Assembly: GCA_963969345.1 (NCBI GenBank)
Contig: OZ017766.1
Location: 10,354,001 to 10,418,000 of the forward strand
Direction: 5' to 3'
Source of the DNA: Turbatrix aceti
Lineage: Eukaryota > Nematoda > Chromadorea > Rhabditida > Panagrolaimidae
DNA: 64,000 bases
How positions within the stretch are numbered: the first letter of the stretch is position 1; each line of letters opens with the position of its first letter. Of the stretch, positions 47,811 through 58,930 are shown piece by piece. Made by a program: the position numbers and the translations under genes. Under the pieces are notes generated by a model that saw only the letters and a list, made by a program, of their open reading frames with translations, had not been told where the DNA came from and made no database searches.

Positions 47811-48252
47811 ATTTCTTTGATAAAAATTTGCCAGGATAATTTTAACAAGCAGGCTGAGCAAAATGTTGCTTTGCCGTATCGGCTCATCATACTAAAATGT
47901 TGAAATTCTAAAATGTCAAACGTAGATTTGTTTTAAGCACAAAAATAACCGTAAAACTTTTCAAATGCACCAGCAACCTTTCTGATCGCAACATTTTCAC
48001 AAAAGCACTAGCAATGTTTTTCAAACCTGCATTTGGATATTTTTATGACACACAAAATAAATCATGCAAAAGGGCAGCTGGACGCTGCAGCTTTATGTAA
48101 TACACCCTGTTGCACCCGAAGGGCTAGCCAAGATGACACGGGTAAACAAACCAAACATGGATCCATGAATATAACCCACAGGGCTAGACCAAGATAGATA
48201 TTTTTCCTAAAAAAACTTAGACCTACAACACTTCTCCCGTTACATTGGGGAA

Positions 48253-48465
48253 CGAACCAGTTGGAGCGAGCGAGCGAAGCGAGCGAGCGGACGTGGCAAG
48301 AACCAGTTGGAGCGAGCGAGCGAAGCGAGCGAGCGGACGTGGCAAGGTCCAGTTGGAGCGAGCGAGCGAAGCGAGCGAGCGGACGTGGCAAGAACCAGTT
48401 GGAGCGAGGGAGCCTGCGAAGCGGCGACCGAGCGGACGTGGCCGTGCCAGCGCGCTTGCGCGCTT
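48253..48465 (+). repeat. Detached fragment of the 46-bp minisatellite element
   Basis: Three 46-bp units, one shortened 70-bp unit and a terminal gccagcgcgcttgcgcgc hairpin stand here without the leader and tRNA-like parts of units A and B. It lies 250 bp before the SPRY gene. Confidence 0.8.
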
Positions 48466-48718
48466 TTCTTTTTGTAAAAAAATCATTTTTTAAAACTGGA
48501 AACTTATATATACGACGACAGCCATTTAATTAAAATGTGCTAAACTACGTTTCTAAAATTGATCAGATACTTATTTGTTATCACACTTTAAGGGGGGAGT
48601 TTTCTTTCTCTCTTGGTTGCGCGTATTGGGGGTAAAAAAGAAGCATCATTCGACTCTGCAGTTTTTCCGCGTGACGGTCGCGTGCTCTGTTTACCGAAAT
48701 TTCGATATTTTTGTCAAA

Positions 48719-50664
48719 ATGGCAACACTTCTGACGTCTCTCGACGACGTAAAAAATGCAATTGCAGAACGTCATGGTATGTATCGTGATTTTTTTAATT
48801 GCCATTGAGTTGTTGAAACAATTTTCAGATCAACTAAAAAACATAACTCTGGGTTCAGATTTGCACGAAACGCTTATTGCCGAGACGAATGTTTTGATTC
48901 AACGCAAAAAAGTCTTGGAAAAGTATGGCTCAGAACGAATAGCGGAAGTCGATGAAGTCAATGCGAATATTGACGATAGAATAAAAAAAACGACCGACGA
49001 ACTGGAGGGCGAAAGAAAAGAACGTCTGTCGAATATCGACCACAATTACGAGGAGAAAGTAAAGGAATTACCTGAATTAGGATTTGTTCAGGAACGTTCT
49101 CGCAACTCATCTCCCTCTCCTCTTTCTCGTGTTCAGCAGTCATTGCAAGGTTAGCATCACGATACCGCTTTTATAAATGACGTCATTCAGAAAAAAAAAA
49201 CACGTTTTTTATTACATCGTTGCATTAATCGGGTCCCCCCTGTGATCGAATTAAAAAATAATTTGTTAATTTTTTTTAAATCAGTCATTGTTAAACATTA
49301 TAATTAACATTGCTTCCTACAGCACAACTGGTGCGGCAGATCAGCTTTGATTATCCAAAAATTTTGAAATTTAAATTTTTTTTTTTTTTTTTTTAATTTT
49401 TTTTAGAACAAATTATCAAAAAGCCTAAAACGGGGACACGTTTTATGCAACAACCTAATATAAAAGGTTTAGTGACACTACTCCTATTTTAACAACACAA
49501 CTCCTATTTTGACAACTTTTCACAGTCTTTCCTAGTTTGTCAATCGAATCCTATTTTTTAAAATTAATAACAACTATAAAAAAAGGTGCATTAGGGGTTC
49601 TTGCGTGCGCTGAAGACAATGTTGTTGCCAGAGGGCATGGATGACTTTATCACGAGATATTATCATTCTTAGTCAAGAGCAGACTAATTAATAAATAATG
49701 TGTTAACATTCTTTGATTCATAACTAAAATCAAATAGTACTGTGTTCTAAAAGTGTGTTCCAAAAAATAAAACACAGAATGTTTTTCTGTTTTTTTACAA
49801 CACAGTTGCCAGAGGGTGAAAGAAAGTTTGACATATCTTTCGAGCAAGAACAAAACGTGTTTACGCTGCGGTTTCTAAATTTTTTGAAACTAAATTTGTC
49901 AAAACCTCTAATCGCTAATTTTCAGTTGACTCCCGACCTGACAAGCTTGATGTCATCCTGTCATCACCGGTATCAGAAAAAGAAGCGCTTCTTTATGCTT
50001 GGAATCCCGATGACTGTTCGCCGGTGATCCACGTCATGGCAGACGATCCATTCACATTCACATGCAATCTTTGTTTTAATTTGAGCACATATGCTATCCG
50101 TGGAAAAAAGGGTTACTCCCACGGCTTTCACGTCTGGGAAATTGTATGGCCATACAAAGATCGGGGTTCGCCATCTGTCGTCGGCGTAGCCACCAAAGAC
50201 ACTCCTCTTCAACACGATGGATACACGCCACTCATAGGAATGCATGAAGGGAGCTTTGGATTGGATTTGAGTATGCAAAACTATATAAATATATTTCCTT
50301 CCATTTTAACTTTTGTTTATGTTTGAAATAAGCAACGTTTATAAGCCAGCTTCTTATACACATTTATTTATGTTGGATGCTTTAATGCAGGTAAATAATT
50401 GTTTCTATTTTTTCAGAAAGCAATACGGTACACCACAATTCAAAAAAGCGGTATTATCCAAATCAAGCAATCGGTTTGAGAAGGTACGGACTTCCAGACA
50501 GTTTTTATGTTATCCTCGACATGGACGACGGCTGCCTTAGCTTCGCCACCGAATCTCAGTACCTCGGACGCGCCTTTACGGGCCTCAAAGGCAAGACGCT
50601 CTATCCAGCCGCCAGTGCAACAATTCCTGGCAATGTGAAAATGCGTTACATCGGAGGGCTGTGA
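48719..50664 (+). CDS. SPRY-domain protein of SPSB/Gustavus type, lacking SOCS box
   Basis: Four exons: 48719-48776, 48829-49149, 49926-50270 and 50417-50664. Phases join to 972 nt, 323 residues. Residues 1-105 are charged and helical, likely coiled coil (ERIAEVDEVNANIDDRIKK, KERLSNIDHNYEEKVKEL). Residues about 135-322 form a B30.2/SPRY domain with clear SPSB signatures: AIRGKKGYSHGFHVWEIVW, VVGVATKDTPLQHDGY, LDMDDGCLSF, GLKGKTLYP and MRYIGGL. SPSB proteins normally continue into a C-terminal SOCS box of about 40 residues that recruits Elongin B/C-Cullin 5. Here TGA follows GGL at once, so ubiquitin-ligase recruitment by that route is not expected. The substrate-binding SPRY may act as an adaptor. 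The gene converges with TAF4, 170 bp away. Confidence 0.86.
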
Positions 50665-50834
50665 AACCTCAAAAAGAGTCACGAAAGTTTTTTTTTTGCC
50701 TTATTTCTGTTCCAATTTACGATCGCTTAACGAAATGACCGGTTCGGTCTTACCACGAAAACAAAAATTATAGCCAATTACCACGTCGTATTATTTGTTT
50801 GACTAATTTGAAAAAACATGTTTAACAAAAAAAA

Positions 50835-53136
50835 TTAAACATCCGACCCAGAATCAGATTCACTGCAAGTCAACTTTCTGAGTGCTTCCAGAAGTTTCGG
50901 ACACTTAACCACGAATTCTGGATCCTGCAAAGCCGTGTAGACATCCCGCATCGAAATCCACATCCTCGACCGCGTGAAGGGCGTTAGTTGCTGTAGTTGG
51001 GGAACCTAAAATTTTTTCACGTGCTTTTTTTCGGAAATTTGTATAAATAAAGACTTACGCCAGCGACAGAATCGGCAGACAGAGGATTTGTGGAAGACGC
51101 ATTCAGACGCCGTTTTTTGCCAAGCGCAGCGAATGCAGCCTCGTTCGCCTGACGATTTCGAGCTTCTTCTTCTTCCTTTTTGCGCTTCTGAAAAGTTGTT
51201 GGTTGATTGGAATCATAATGTAGGATTTTGCGATCAAAAATTTAAAAAAAAAGTCACAAATCCACCGTAAAAAAAATTGGCAAAATTTTGACCGTGAACG
51301 CAGGTTTTTTTTCACATTACAGTGTTTTTTTTCATAAAAAAACAGATCAAAAAAGCAGAAAAATTGGGTAAAAATAGAACAAATGAAACGAAAAAACAAA
51401 AAATTGTATTTGGCATAAAAAAAATTCTCTGAACAAAAATTTTCCCTTCGAGAACCCAGTTTTCATGAAAAGTTACTTTTTGTTTCATTTTTTTTGTTTT
51501 GGCATAAACTGACTTTTTTTTTATCATCCATTTCCCGAAAAAACCAACCTTTTCAAGAGACTCAGCCTTCTTCTGCCTGCCATCGGCAATGCCATGATAC
51601 TTGGCGTAAAAGTGGTCGGCAGCACTGATCTGCTTGCGGGGATCGTTGACCAGTGAGTGCCCAGGAGGAACGCGTCCCGCAAACCGTCGTCCGGCGACCG
51701 ACTGATACGACTTACGAAGCAGTTGTCGCATGCGTGCCTCGACGTGATCAGCGACGAGGGTAAACAGGTCGGTATCGTAAATATCGACCTGGGGCAGAAT
51801 CTGATTCATGAAATTGACAAACGTCAGACGATTGAAAAATACGTATTCCGCGTTGCAGGGCACGTCAAACGTGAATGCGAGCTTCTGAACGGGTGGAGCA
51901 GGCGGTGGGGGTGGTGGCGGGGTCGGTGGGGCAGCCGGGGGACTTTCCGGCTTGGCGGCAAGTTGGAGGGGTTCCTGACGACAGATTTGAGGCATCGGAG
52001 CGTAGACAAGCTCGGGAGGCTGAGATTGTGCGGGTGCAAGCGGTCTGGCAAACATCAGAGAACCCTGACCCTGCTGATTGGCCATGCCCAGTCCTGGATC
52101 GGGGAAGTAAAGGCCCTCCGGCATGGCCATGTATCGTCGGCCTACGGTAGTCCCCGGCATCCGGGGATATGTGCCCAAAACAGGGCGAACAAACCTCTGG
52201 ACACCTGGGGGAGCAGGCCTGATGGGCCGACGTCGAATTGGTCGAGGCCCTGGTCCTGGAACGAAAAAAAGCACGTAAAGGCAAAAAAACGTAAATCTGG
52301 GATTTTAGGCCAAAAAACTCAAATTTTAGGACAAAAAAACCATGCAACAAGAAGTTAGAGACAAACCCTCAAAAAACAATTTTATGCTAAAAAAAACGTA
52401 CTAAACTGAAAATTTTAGGTCCCAAAAAAACTATAAACCAAGAATTTTAGGCTAGAAATGAGCAAAACATGAATTTTAGGCCAAAAAATAGTAAACTAAG
52501 AATTTTAGGAAAAAAACCGTGATACAGAAATTTGAGGCCCAAAAAACCGTTCAAAAAATTTTAGGCCAAAAAAACGTCAGCCATGTTTTACGCCAAAAAA
52601 ACCGTGGTCTAAAAAACCGTAAACAATAAATAGTAAACAAAAGTCAGCCCAAAAACATAAAAAAAAATGACAAAAAAAATAAAAATTTTAGGCCTAAAAA
52701 ACCGTAAAAACTCACCAGATACGGTATCCTGGTTCCTCAGCGCCTGAATTCGAAGAAATTCCCGTACAATGGGACCCCGAAGCAGGTTAGGACGAACATA
52801 GGCCCCGGGTGGAAGATCGGTATACGCAGGAACGGTAGAGAGATCGACCGGATTGTACAAATAGGTCGAATAACCTCCCTGGCCCGGAGCTGGAGCTGGA
52901 GCCGGGGCCGAAGACGGTGACGCTTCGCTTTTCTGGTTGTTATCTGCAAAAAAAAAGCTGTCAAACAACAAAAAAAGGCATAAATCTTACTTTCCGAAGC
53001 AGATGCAGAAACAAAGGACGCTGGCTGAAAAAAAGCAGATAAAAAAACCCTCCCAAAAAAAGGCAGAAATGAAACTTACAAAACCAGGACGTAAACTGCG
53101 ATTTCCTGCACGAGATATCTGATGACGGGAAGGCAT
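50835..53136 (-). CDS. taf-4: Transcription initiation factor TFIID subunit 4 (TAF4)
   Basis: Six exons on the minus strand: 53136-53080, 53024-52991, 52943-52716, 52255-51549, 51187-51059 and 51005-50835. Phases join to 1326 nt, 441 residues, short for the family. The N-terminal half is low-complexity Ala/Pro/Gly with a poly-Pro run (about residues 215-230). A histone-fold region follows (FFNRLTFVNFMNQILPQVD and LFTLVADHVEARMRQLLRKS). The C-terminal TAF4 signature is RNRQANEAAFAALGKKRRLN then FTRSRMWISMRDVYTALQD, matching the RDANLTALAAIG and RVNLRDLIFCLE elements of animal TAF4. TAF4 pairs with TAF12 through its histone fold in TFIID. The glutamine-rich coactivator region of larger orthologues is missing. 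Confidence 0.88.
52256..52715. repeat. Tandem intronic repeat in TAF4 intron 3
   Basis: About ten irregular copies of a 28-35-bp unit built on aattttaggccaaaaaa, often followed by ccgtaaac, run through this intron. Copies vary in the length of the A run. No other TAF4 intron is long enough to show it. Confidence 0.8.
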
Positions 53137-54028
53137 GACGTAAAAAATAACAAAGTAAGCAGTTAGCGACGGCCAAAACTATTGGGAAGAGAATAAGAAT
53201 AGAACGAATTGAAAATTTTATGGTGAAATGCAAAGAAATGAATGACAACTCATAAAAGTGGTCTTGAAGAGAAAAGTTGTGTTCTTGACGGGAATCATAC
53301 AGAGAAGCTGCGCACGCGCAGGAATCTTTGAATTCGTGCTTTCGCAGCGAATAACGGAGATCTTGACTTTTTTACTCTTTTTAGTTCATTTTTCATCCTT
53401 TGGTGCGCCGTTTTCGCTCAATTTTGTGTGGGGTAACAACATTTATTCGCACTGCTTCACTATATTGTGTTATATTTGGACAACGAAAGGGACTAATTGT
53501 GAATCATTCATTTTTTTTGTTTTTTCGTGAAATATCAAAACGATCAAAAATAAATAATGTCTAGATTTTCAACAAAACATCATAATTTTCTATTTGTCGC
53601 TGTAATGATGCATTTTTTGTAGAATTTTTTGTTTTACACCCTTCCGCTGAAAATACATACTTTATTATGTATCTGATACACTAAAACAATTTTCAAAAAA
53701 CCTTCTGATTTGTGGTAATCAAAAAACAAAGAATTCTGTTGTTTAAAATATGCATCATGACATTGTGCATAATAAATATTATGCACTTTTTGTTAATTGA
53801 CGTGTTTACTACGATATCGAAACGGGTTAGAACGTAGTATTATGTACATATTACATATGTATCAAACATATAAAATGCCTACGCATTCAGCGGAATAATC
53901 TTAAAGGAAGTATTAACCTAATCTTAGAATATTCATTCATGATCAGGTGCATCTTGGTAGGTGTGGTCTGCTCAGATGGTTGACTACATGTAGCCCTTTT
54001 CAGTTCATAGAACAGTCCTCATACCAGA
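53137..54028. other. Intergenic, TAF4 to chemoreceptor 1
   Basis: These 892 bp hold the TAF4 promoter on the left and the receptor promoter on the right. An acceptor (ccttttcag, ending 54003) lies 25 nt before the receptor ATG. Nothing else in it looks coding or repetitive. Confidence 0.5.
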
Positions 54029-56667
54029 ATGGCAAGCCCGAATGTCCTCAACCTATCGCTATTTGAAACTCCACTGCCACCCTACGCTACATGGTACCAA
54101 ATTGTCTTCTCAATCATGGAAGTGTCATTTTGGCTATGTTCATTTGTTTCAAACATTGCTTTTATCTGTGTTCTGGTAAAAATCCAAACAATGCATTACA
54201 ACCTGCGTCTTCAAATCGGTCATGTCTACGCTCTCTGCATTGGTATTGGATTCTGTAGATTTTTTGTCGTCTACGATCGGGTGTTCAAAGACAGTCTAAA
54301 TGCAAGTGTATGCGTGTATGCTGATTTTGTCTGCAGGCTTTTCATGTGGGCAAAACGGGCTTCGGAAGCCATAATTGTGATTGAATTGGTCATCGCAACG
54401 TGCAGGGTTAAGAACTACGGAAGTTCCAAGTCTCTAACACTGTCTTTGGCGCTGCTTTTAACACCGGTAATCTTTTAAAAGTACACTCATGTTTATGATA
54501 TACTAATATACATTAGACTACATTTTTTCATACTGTGTTAAGAGACAGTCCACGACAGGATTTAGGAACAAGGGGGAAACGAGGACAAGGCTTTTTTACA
54601 CTTTCAAATGTTTTAAGCCAGAATTGTTCCCCACCCCTTGGAAGGTCTAAAACCGCGATACACAGATTTTAAAAAAAATCGGAATCTGTAGTTTTGGCTT
54701 CTGAAAGGTTTTGACACAAGTTAATGCCACGCACTGCGTTCAAGAGGAAAAAAGCTGAAAATTTTTTTAGGGGGGTTTTTAGGGAAGGGGAACACGGTGT
54801 CGTAGTCAGATTTTTTTTATCGTTACGGTAAGTGCCAATTTTAGGCTTAATTGTTTGGTTTTTTGGCCACCACAGGTTGGGTATTCAGATGTGCCTACGA
54901 TGATATATCCTATCTTCTTCCCCGTGTTTTTACGCCTCGAATGATGTATAACACAAAATTTTAAAAGTTGGATAAAGTTGTCATTTTTGACTATTTTTGA
55001 CGCGCACTCGAGTAAAAAGCGCGCGCACCGTCTCTTTTTCGCCTCGCTGGTCGAAAAAGTGATGCGCGCGCACGTAACAGGAGTCAACTTTGAAAAATTG
55101 TCCTGAAGTCAGTTTTTGTTTTTAATGCTTGCGGTTACTTTGCTGGGTTTGGGCATGTCCCAAAGATTGTTTTCAGCCATTTTTCCTTTTTATCGGTTAA
55201 TTTTGCGCAGTGCTGCAGGCAACAAAAGAAACATGAACTTTCAAATGCCGTAACTGATCGGAAACTTATGCAATAAAGAGCACAAGATAGGATAAAACAA
55301 TCTTTGGGACATGCCCAAACCCAGCAAAGTAACCGCAAGCAATAAAAACAAAAACTGACTTCAGGACAATTTTTCAAAGTTGACTCCTGTTACGTGCGCG
55401 CGCATCACTTTTTCGACCAGCGAGGCGAAAAAGAGACGGTGCGCGCGCTTTTTACTCGAGTGCGCGTCAAAAATAGTCAAAAATGACAACTTTATCCAAC
55501 TTTTAAAATTTTGTGTTATACATCATTCGAGGCGTAAAAACACGGGGAAGAAGATAGGATATATCATCGTAGGCACATCTGAATACCCAACCTGTGGTGG
55601 CCAAAAAACCAAACAATTAAGCCTAAAATTGGCACTTACCGTAACGATAAAAAAAATCTGACTACGACACCGTGTTCCCCTTCCCTAAAAACCCCCCTAA
55701 AAAAATTTTCAGCTTTTTTACTCATGAACGCAGCGCATGGCATCAACTTGTGTCAAAACCTTCCAGAAGCCAAAACTACAGATTCCGATTTTTTTAAAAA
55801 TCTGTGTATTGCGGTTTTAGACCTTCCTAGGGGTGGGGAACAATTCTGGCTCAAAACATTTGAAAGTGTAAAAAAGCCTTGTCCTCGGTCCGAAATCCTG
55901 TCGTGGACTGCCTCTTAACTTTTTAGTATATTTATCCACTAGCCGCACAAGTTCTTATTCGGACAAATGTTATCAGTCCTGTGTTCTTTCTGCCTCTTAT
56001 CTCGACGATTGATGTCTTTGCCTTAGGGGTGAACTTTTTAATATAAAATTAATATGTATTAAATGTTATCTTTAGTTTGCATTTTGCCTGCTAAAAATCA
56101 ACAAAATGTCATACAAAAAAGACTTTCAAACAGGTAAGATGGAATTGGGCAGACGATATCAAATTTCGGAAAACATCCGAAATCTAAGGGCAATTATTAC
56201 TTTTATAATTTACTGCGCAGTAATGAGTAGTATTATAATGGTGTTATATTCATGGAATATTTTTCACGTTGTGCCGAGGTAGGAATTTTAATTCAAAAGT
56301 ATGCGTATAAAAACGCATTACTCTTACATTCATTTTTTAGCGGATCGCCAACACTAAATGCATGGTACAATTGTTTACAGTTTTTCGTATTTTCACTTGA
56401 CGGCTTATTTATTGCTGGGCCATTTATTTATGCCCATAATGAAACACGAAAATATTTTTTGTAGGTTTTCTTGTGTAGACTAACATAATATCAGATTACA
56501 CATATATGTAAGACACAATTTTTAGGAAACTAATTGAAAACCGACTTCACTGTTTGACGTTCAAGAAAACGTCCCCATTGCAAGGCGTCATTGGAGGCGA
56601 GCTCATTGCTGTTCAGGACCAGAATTCGTACTTCAAAAAACTGACAACAACATGGGAACACAATTGA
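54029..56667 (+). CDS. Seven-transmembrane chemoreceptor (Sra-superfamily type)
   Basis: Five exons: 54029-54466, 55927-56028, 56076-56278, 56341-56460 and 56526-56667. Phases join to 1005 nt, 334 residues, the usual length for nematode serpentine receptors. Hydrophobic segments are spaced as seven helices (for example FWLCSFVSNIAFICVLV, NVISPVFFLPLISTID, AIITFIIYCAVMSSIIMVLY, FVFSLDGLFIAGPFIYAH). The loop GRRYQISENIRNLRAI before helix 6 matches the RYQ-x-x-EN signature shared by Sra/Sre-related families. NLS at residue 8 is an N-glycosylation sequon outside helix 1. It likely acts in chemosensory neurons; the ligand is unknown. Intron 1 (1460 bp) contains the palindromic element 54542-55914. 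AATAAA lies at 56745-56750. Confidence 0.85.
54542..55914. mobile_element. TTAA-flanked palindromic element, copy 2 (1373 bp), inside receptor intron
   Basis: Ends GAGACAGTCCACGACAGGAT and its complement are bordered by TTAA (54538-54541, 55915-55918). The arms are near-perfect inverted copies. Ends and inner parts (gcgcgcgcacgtaacaggag and ttttgcgcagtgctgcaggc) match the element at 32029-33414, so the two belong to one family. Each arm encodes the same 93-codon ORF as a by-product. Confidence 0.85.
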
Positions 56668-56790
56668 GAAAAAAGTGTTTATTTCCAAAAAAAAACATTA
56701 TTGATAAATTTTATAATACTGCGAAAAAAACCCAAATTGTTTCAAATAAATTACTCTGATACTCTGATATTTATTGATATTTATACATCA

Positions 56791-58092
56791 CTATAAACTT
56801 ATCGTCTGATTAATAGTAACAACACTTGAAACTTGATTTCTTTTGAGGATTCCTTTTTTGCTTCCAATGATTTCGTTAAAATGCTTGTTGACGGTCGAAT
56901 TAAACCAAATCTGCAAAATGCAGTGAGCGATGCTGCGGAGCGAACAGAAAATCAAGAATACCAATCCACAGCACCATTGAATTGTGTAACTTGCTTTTCG
57001 AAGGTCAAAAAAGTGATTGAAAAGCACAAATTGATCAATAATCATTTGAAAATCTCGAATGTGTGGTTCCAGAATGTAAAGTACCGCTACAATGGCACAT
57101 TGATAAAAGACGACTTTATCGTGAGAAGTTTGCTTTGGAATTTTCATCGTGTCTTTTTTCTTGTAAAAAATTCGTTTAACCTTTTCTCTGACGTCAAATT
57201 TAAATTGTAGGAATATCAAAAAATATTCCAAAATCAGAACACCAGATAGAATCTTGTCAACTTTCGTAATTGTCTAAAATGTTTTTTTACACGGTGTTTT
57301 TAATTTTAAAAAATACGATTAAAAGTTACCGTATTATTCAACATAGCAGTTTTATAATAAAGATAAAAATAAATACATTCGACGTTGACTGCCAAAGTTG
57401 GCAATGAAAGTAGCAACTGGCAATTAAATAAAACAAATGCAGCGATATATCCCGCAAACAAAACCCAACATCCAATAAGCAGGTAGTACATGCCAGGTGA
57501 GGTAAAAAGCCGTCGATTGAGCCGAGGATGAATAAAAAGAAGCAGACGGTTAAAAGCCAGGTAAATTGCAAAAAGCATTCCGAGGATGTTGCTTGACCAA
57601 ATTATTCCCAAAAATTTGTTGTACAAAAAACCTTTGTTTACAGCATCTTGAAATACGCGGTATTTGAAATTTTCAGGATCAATGATGTTGAAGATTATCA
57701 AAATTCCAAGTGAAAACAAAAACAAAATATCGCAGCAGGTAATATGAATGATTGCCAGAAAAAATGGAGTGATTTCAAATTTTTGTTTGTGCTAAATTTA
57801 GGAAAAAAATATTAGTAAAATTTTTCTTTTTAAATTAATAAAACATGCCTTGATGAAAATAAAAAGCAATAAACCATTCAACAATGCAAAAATGACGCAA
57901 AAAACTGAAATAATAACAAGTAATGTCGTAGTCACTGAATTTGGTACAGCGGATAAAAAATGCTCATTGTAATCTGTAACAATGGAATTAAAAAAATTTT
58001 GAAGCACAACATAAAAAATTTATGTACTTACAATCTTCAGTATTTACACGAGCAGAGGGGTCAGGATATTGCATATCCAATGGACTATCCAT
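56791..58092 (-). CDS. Seven-transmembrane chemoreceptor (Srt/Srx-like)
   Basis: Four exons on the minus strand: 58092-58032, 57973-57849, 57791-57330 and 57273-56791. They sum to 1131 nt, 376 residues. Helices include TTLLVIISVFCVIFALLNG, PFFLAIIHITCCDILFLFS, MYYLLIGCWVLFAGYIAAFV and ILSGVLILEYFLIFLQ. The motif AFNRLLLFIHPRLNRRLF after helix 3 matches the NR-(x)n-P-x-x-x-x-x-LF arrangement of Srt/Srx receptors. Intron 2 starts with GC, not GT (AAG|GCATGT); the GT three bases on would give a stop. The gene ends 123 bp from the end of the convergent receptor, but the two sequences belong to different families, so this is not a recent duplication. Confidence 0.78.
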
Positions 58093-58930
58093 TTATTTTT
58101 CACAGCCAGACTTGTTTTTATCGTTTGTGCTCAACAAAGTAGCTCAAACGGAAGGAAGCGTATCAATCTGAAGTTTATTATAATTGCATCTTATTCGCCA
58201 CATTTATAAATGTGGCACCGCTATAACACAGCTTTTGTACTAGAGTAAGCATTTGATTAAAAAAATCACCTGTTGATATATGCTTTTTCGTCGGACTGTC
58301 CACTTGCCAAAAGCGCAATTGGCAGCAGCCTGGTACTGAATAATACGAATTTTTTGTATACATGTGTATGTATAGTACAGACATTTAACACACATACAAG
58401 TCCCCTGAACTCAACTCCTACGATCGGTACAGGCTTTTGTATTTTAAAAATAAGTTTATCGATCTTTGTCATAAAAACACATTTGAGCATTGAAATCTTC
58501 AACAGTAAATTTACAAAAAAACACTGAACTTAATAACGTACGAATACATATATAATACGTGATTAAAAAAATTAACTTTAAAAATAATATTCAAAATTAC
58601 AAATGTTATGTTTTGCGATTCGTTTGTTGGAAATCGCTTTTGGTCACAGATTTGTTGTTGCGAATCGGTCAATTATATTTAAAAATATGTAATTGACCTT
58701 AAAACTTGAACCTAAAACGACACCATCAATGAATAACAACTCGTTTACCTGCAAAAAAACGCACCTAAACAAAAATACATATGTACATAGTATGTATATA
58801 CTTGTCAATATAAATATCCAACATTTTTCTGCCATTAGCAACACAAAATGTTGGTAATCAAATATATTTCATATTATATATTACGTAAATACATACATAT
58901 ATGTTTTTTGTACATTTATGTACTCAATTT

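Larger units (their letters stand above)
40501..48718. other. Gene-poor transposon cluster
   Basis: About 8.2 kb with no host gene I can support. It is composed, in order, of AT-rich sequence, a tandem array of three related elements (41041-45010), a hAT-type MITE, a TGATATCA-rich inverted repeat region, a TRIM-like element, dispersed GGCCGAAGGCC repeats, and a minisatellite fragment. Each is listed separately. Confidence 0.6.

Noticed and set aside
46928..47815. CRISPR-like array from regularly palindromic repeats
   Set aside because: Spacing is irregular (about 145-350 bp), copies diverge, and the host is eukaryotic.
54806..55661. Identical 93-codon ORFs on opposite strands
   Set aside because: Product of the second palindromic element; they lie inside the intron of the receptor.
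56134..56139. GTAAGA as a splice donor within receptor exon 3
   Set aside because: The frame reads through it into GRRYQISENIRN, the conserved loop, so no intron is needed.
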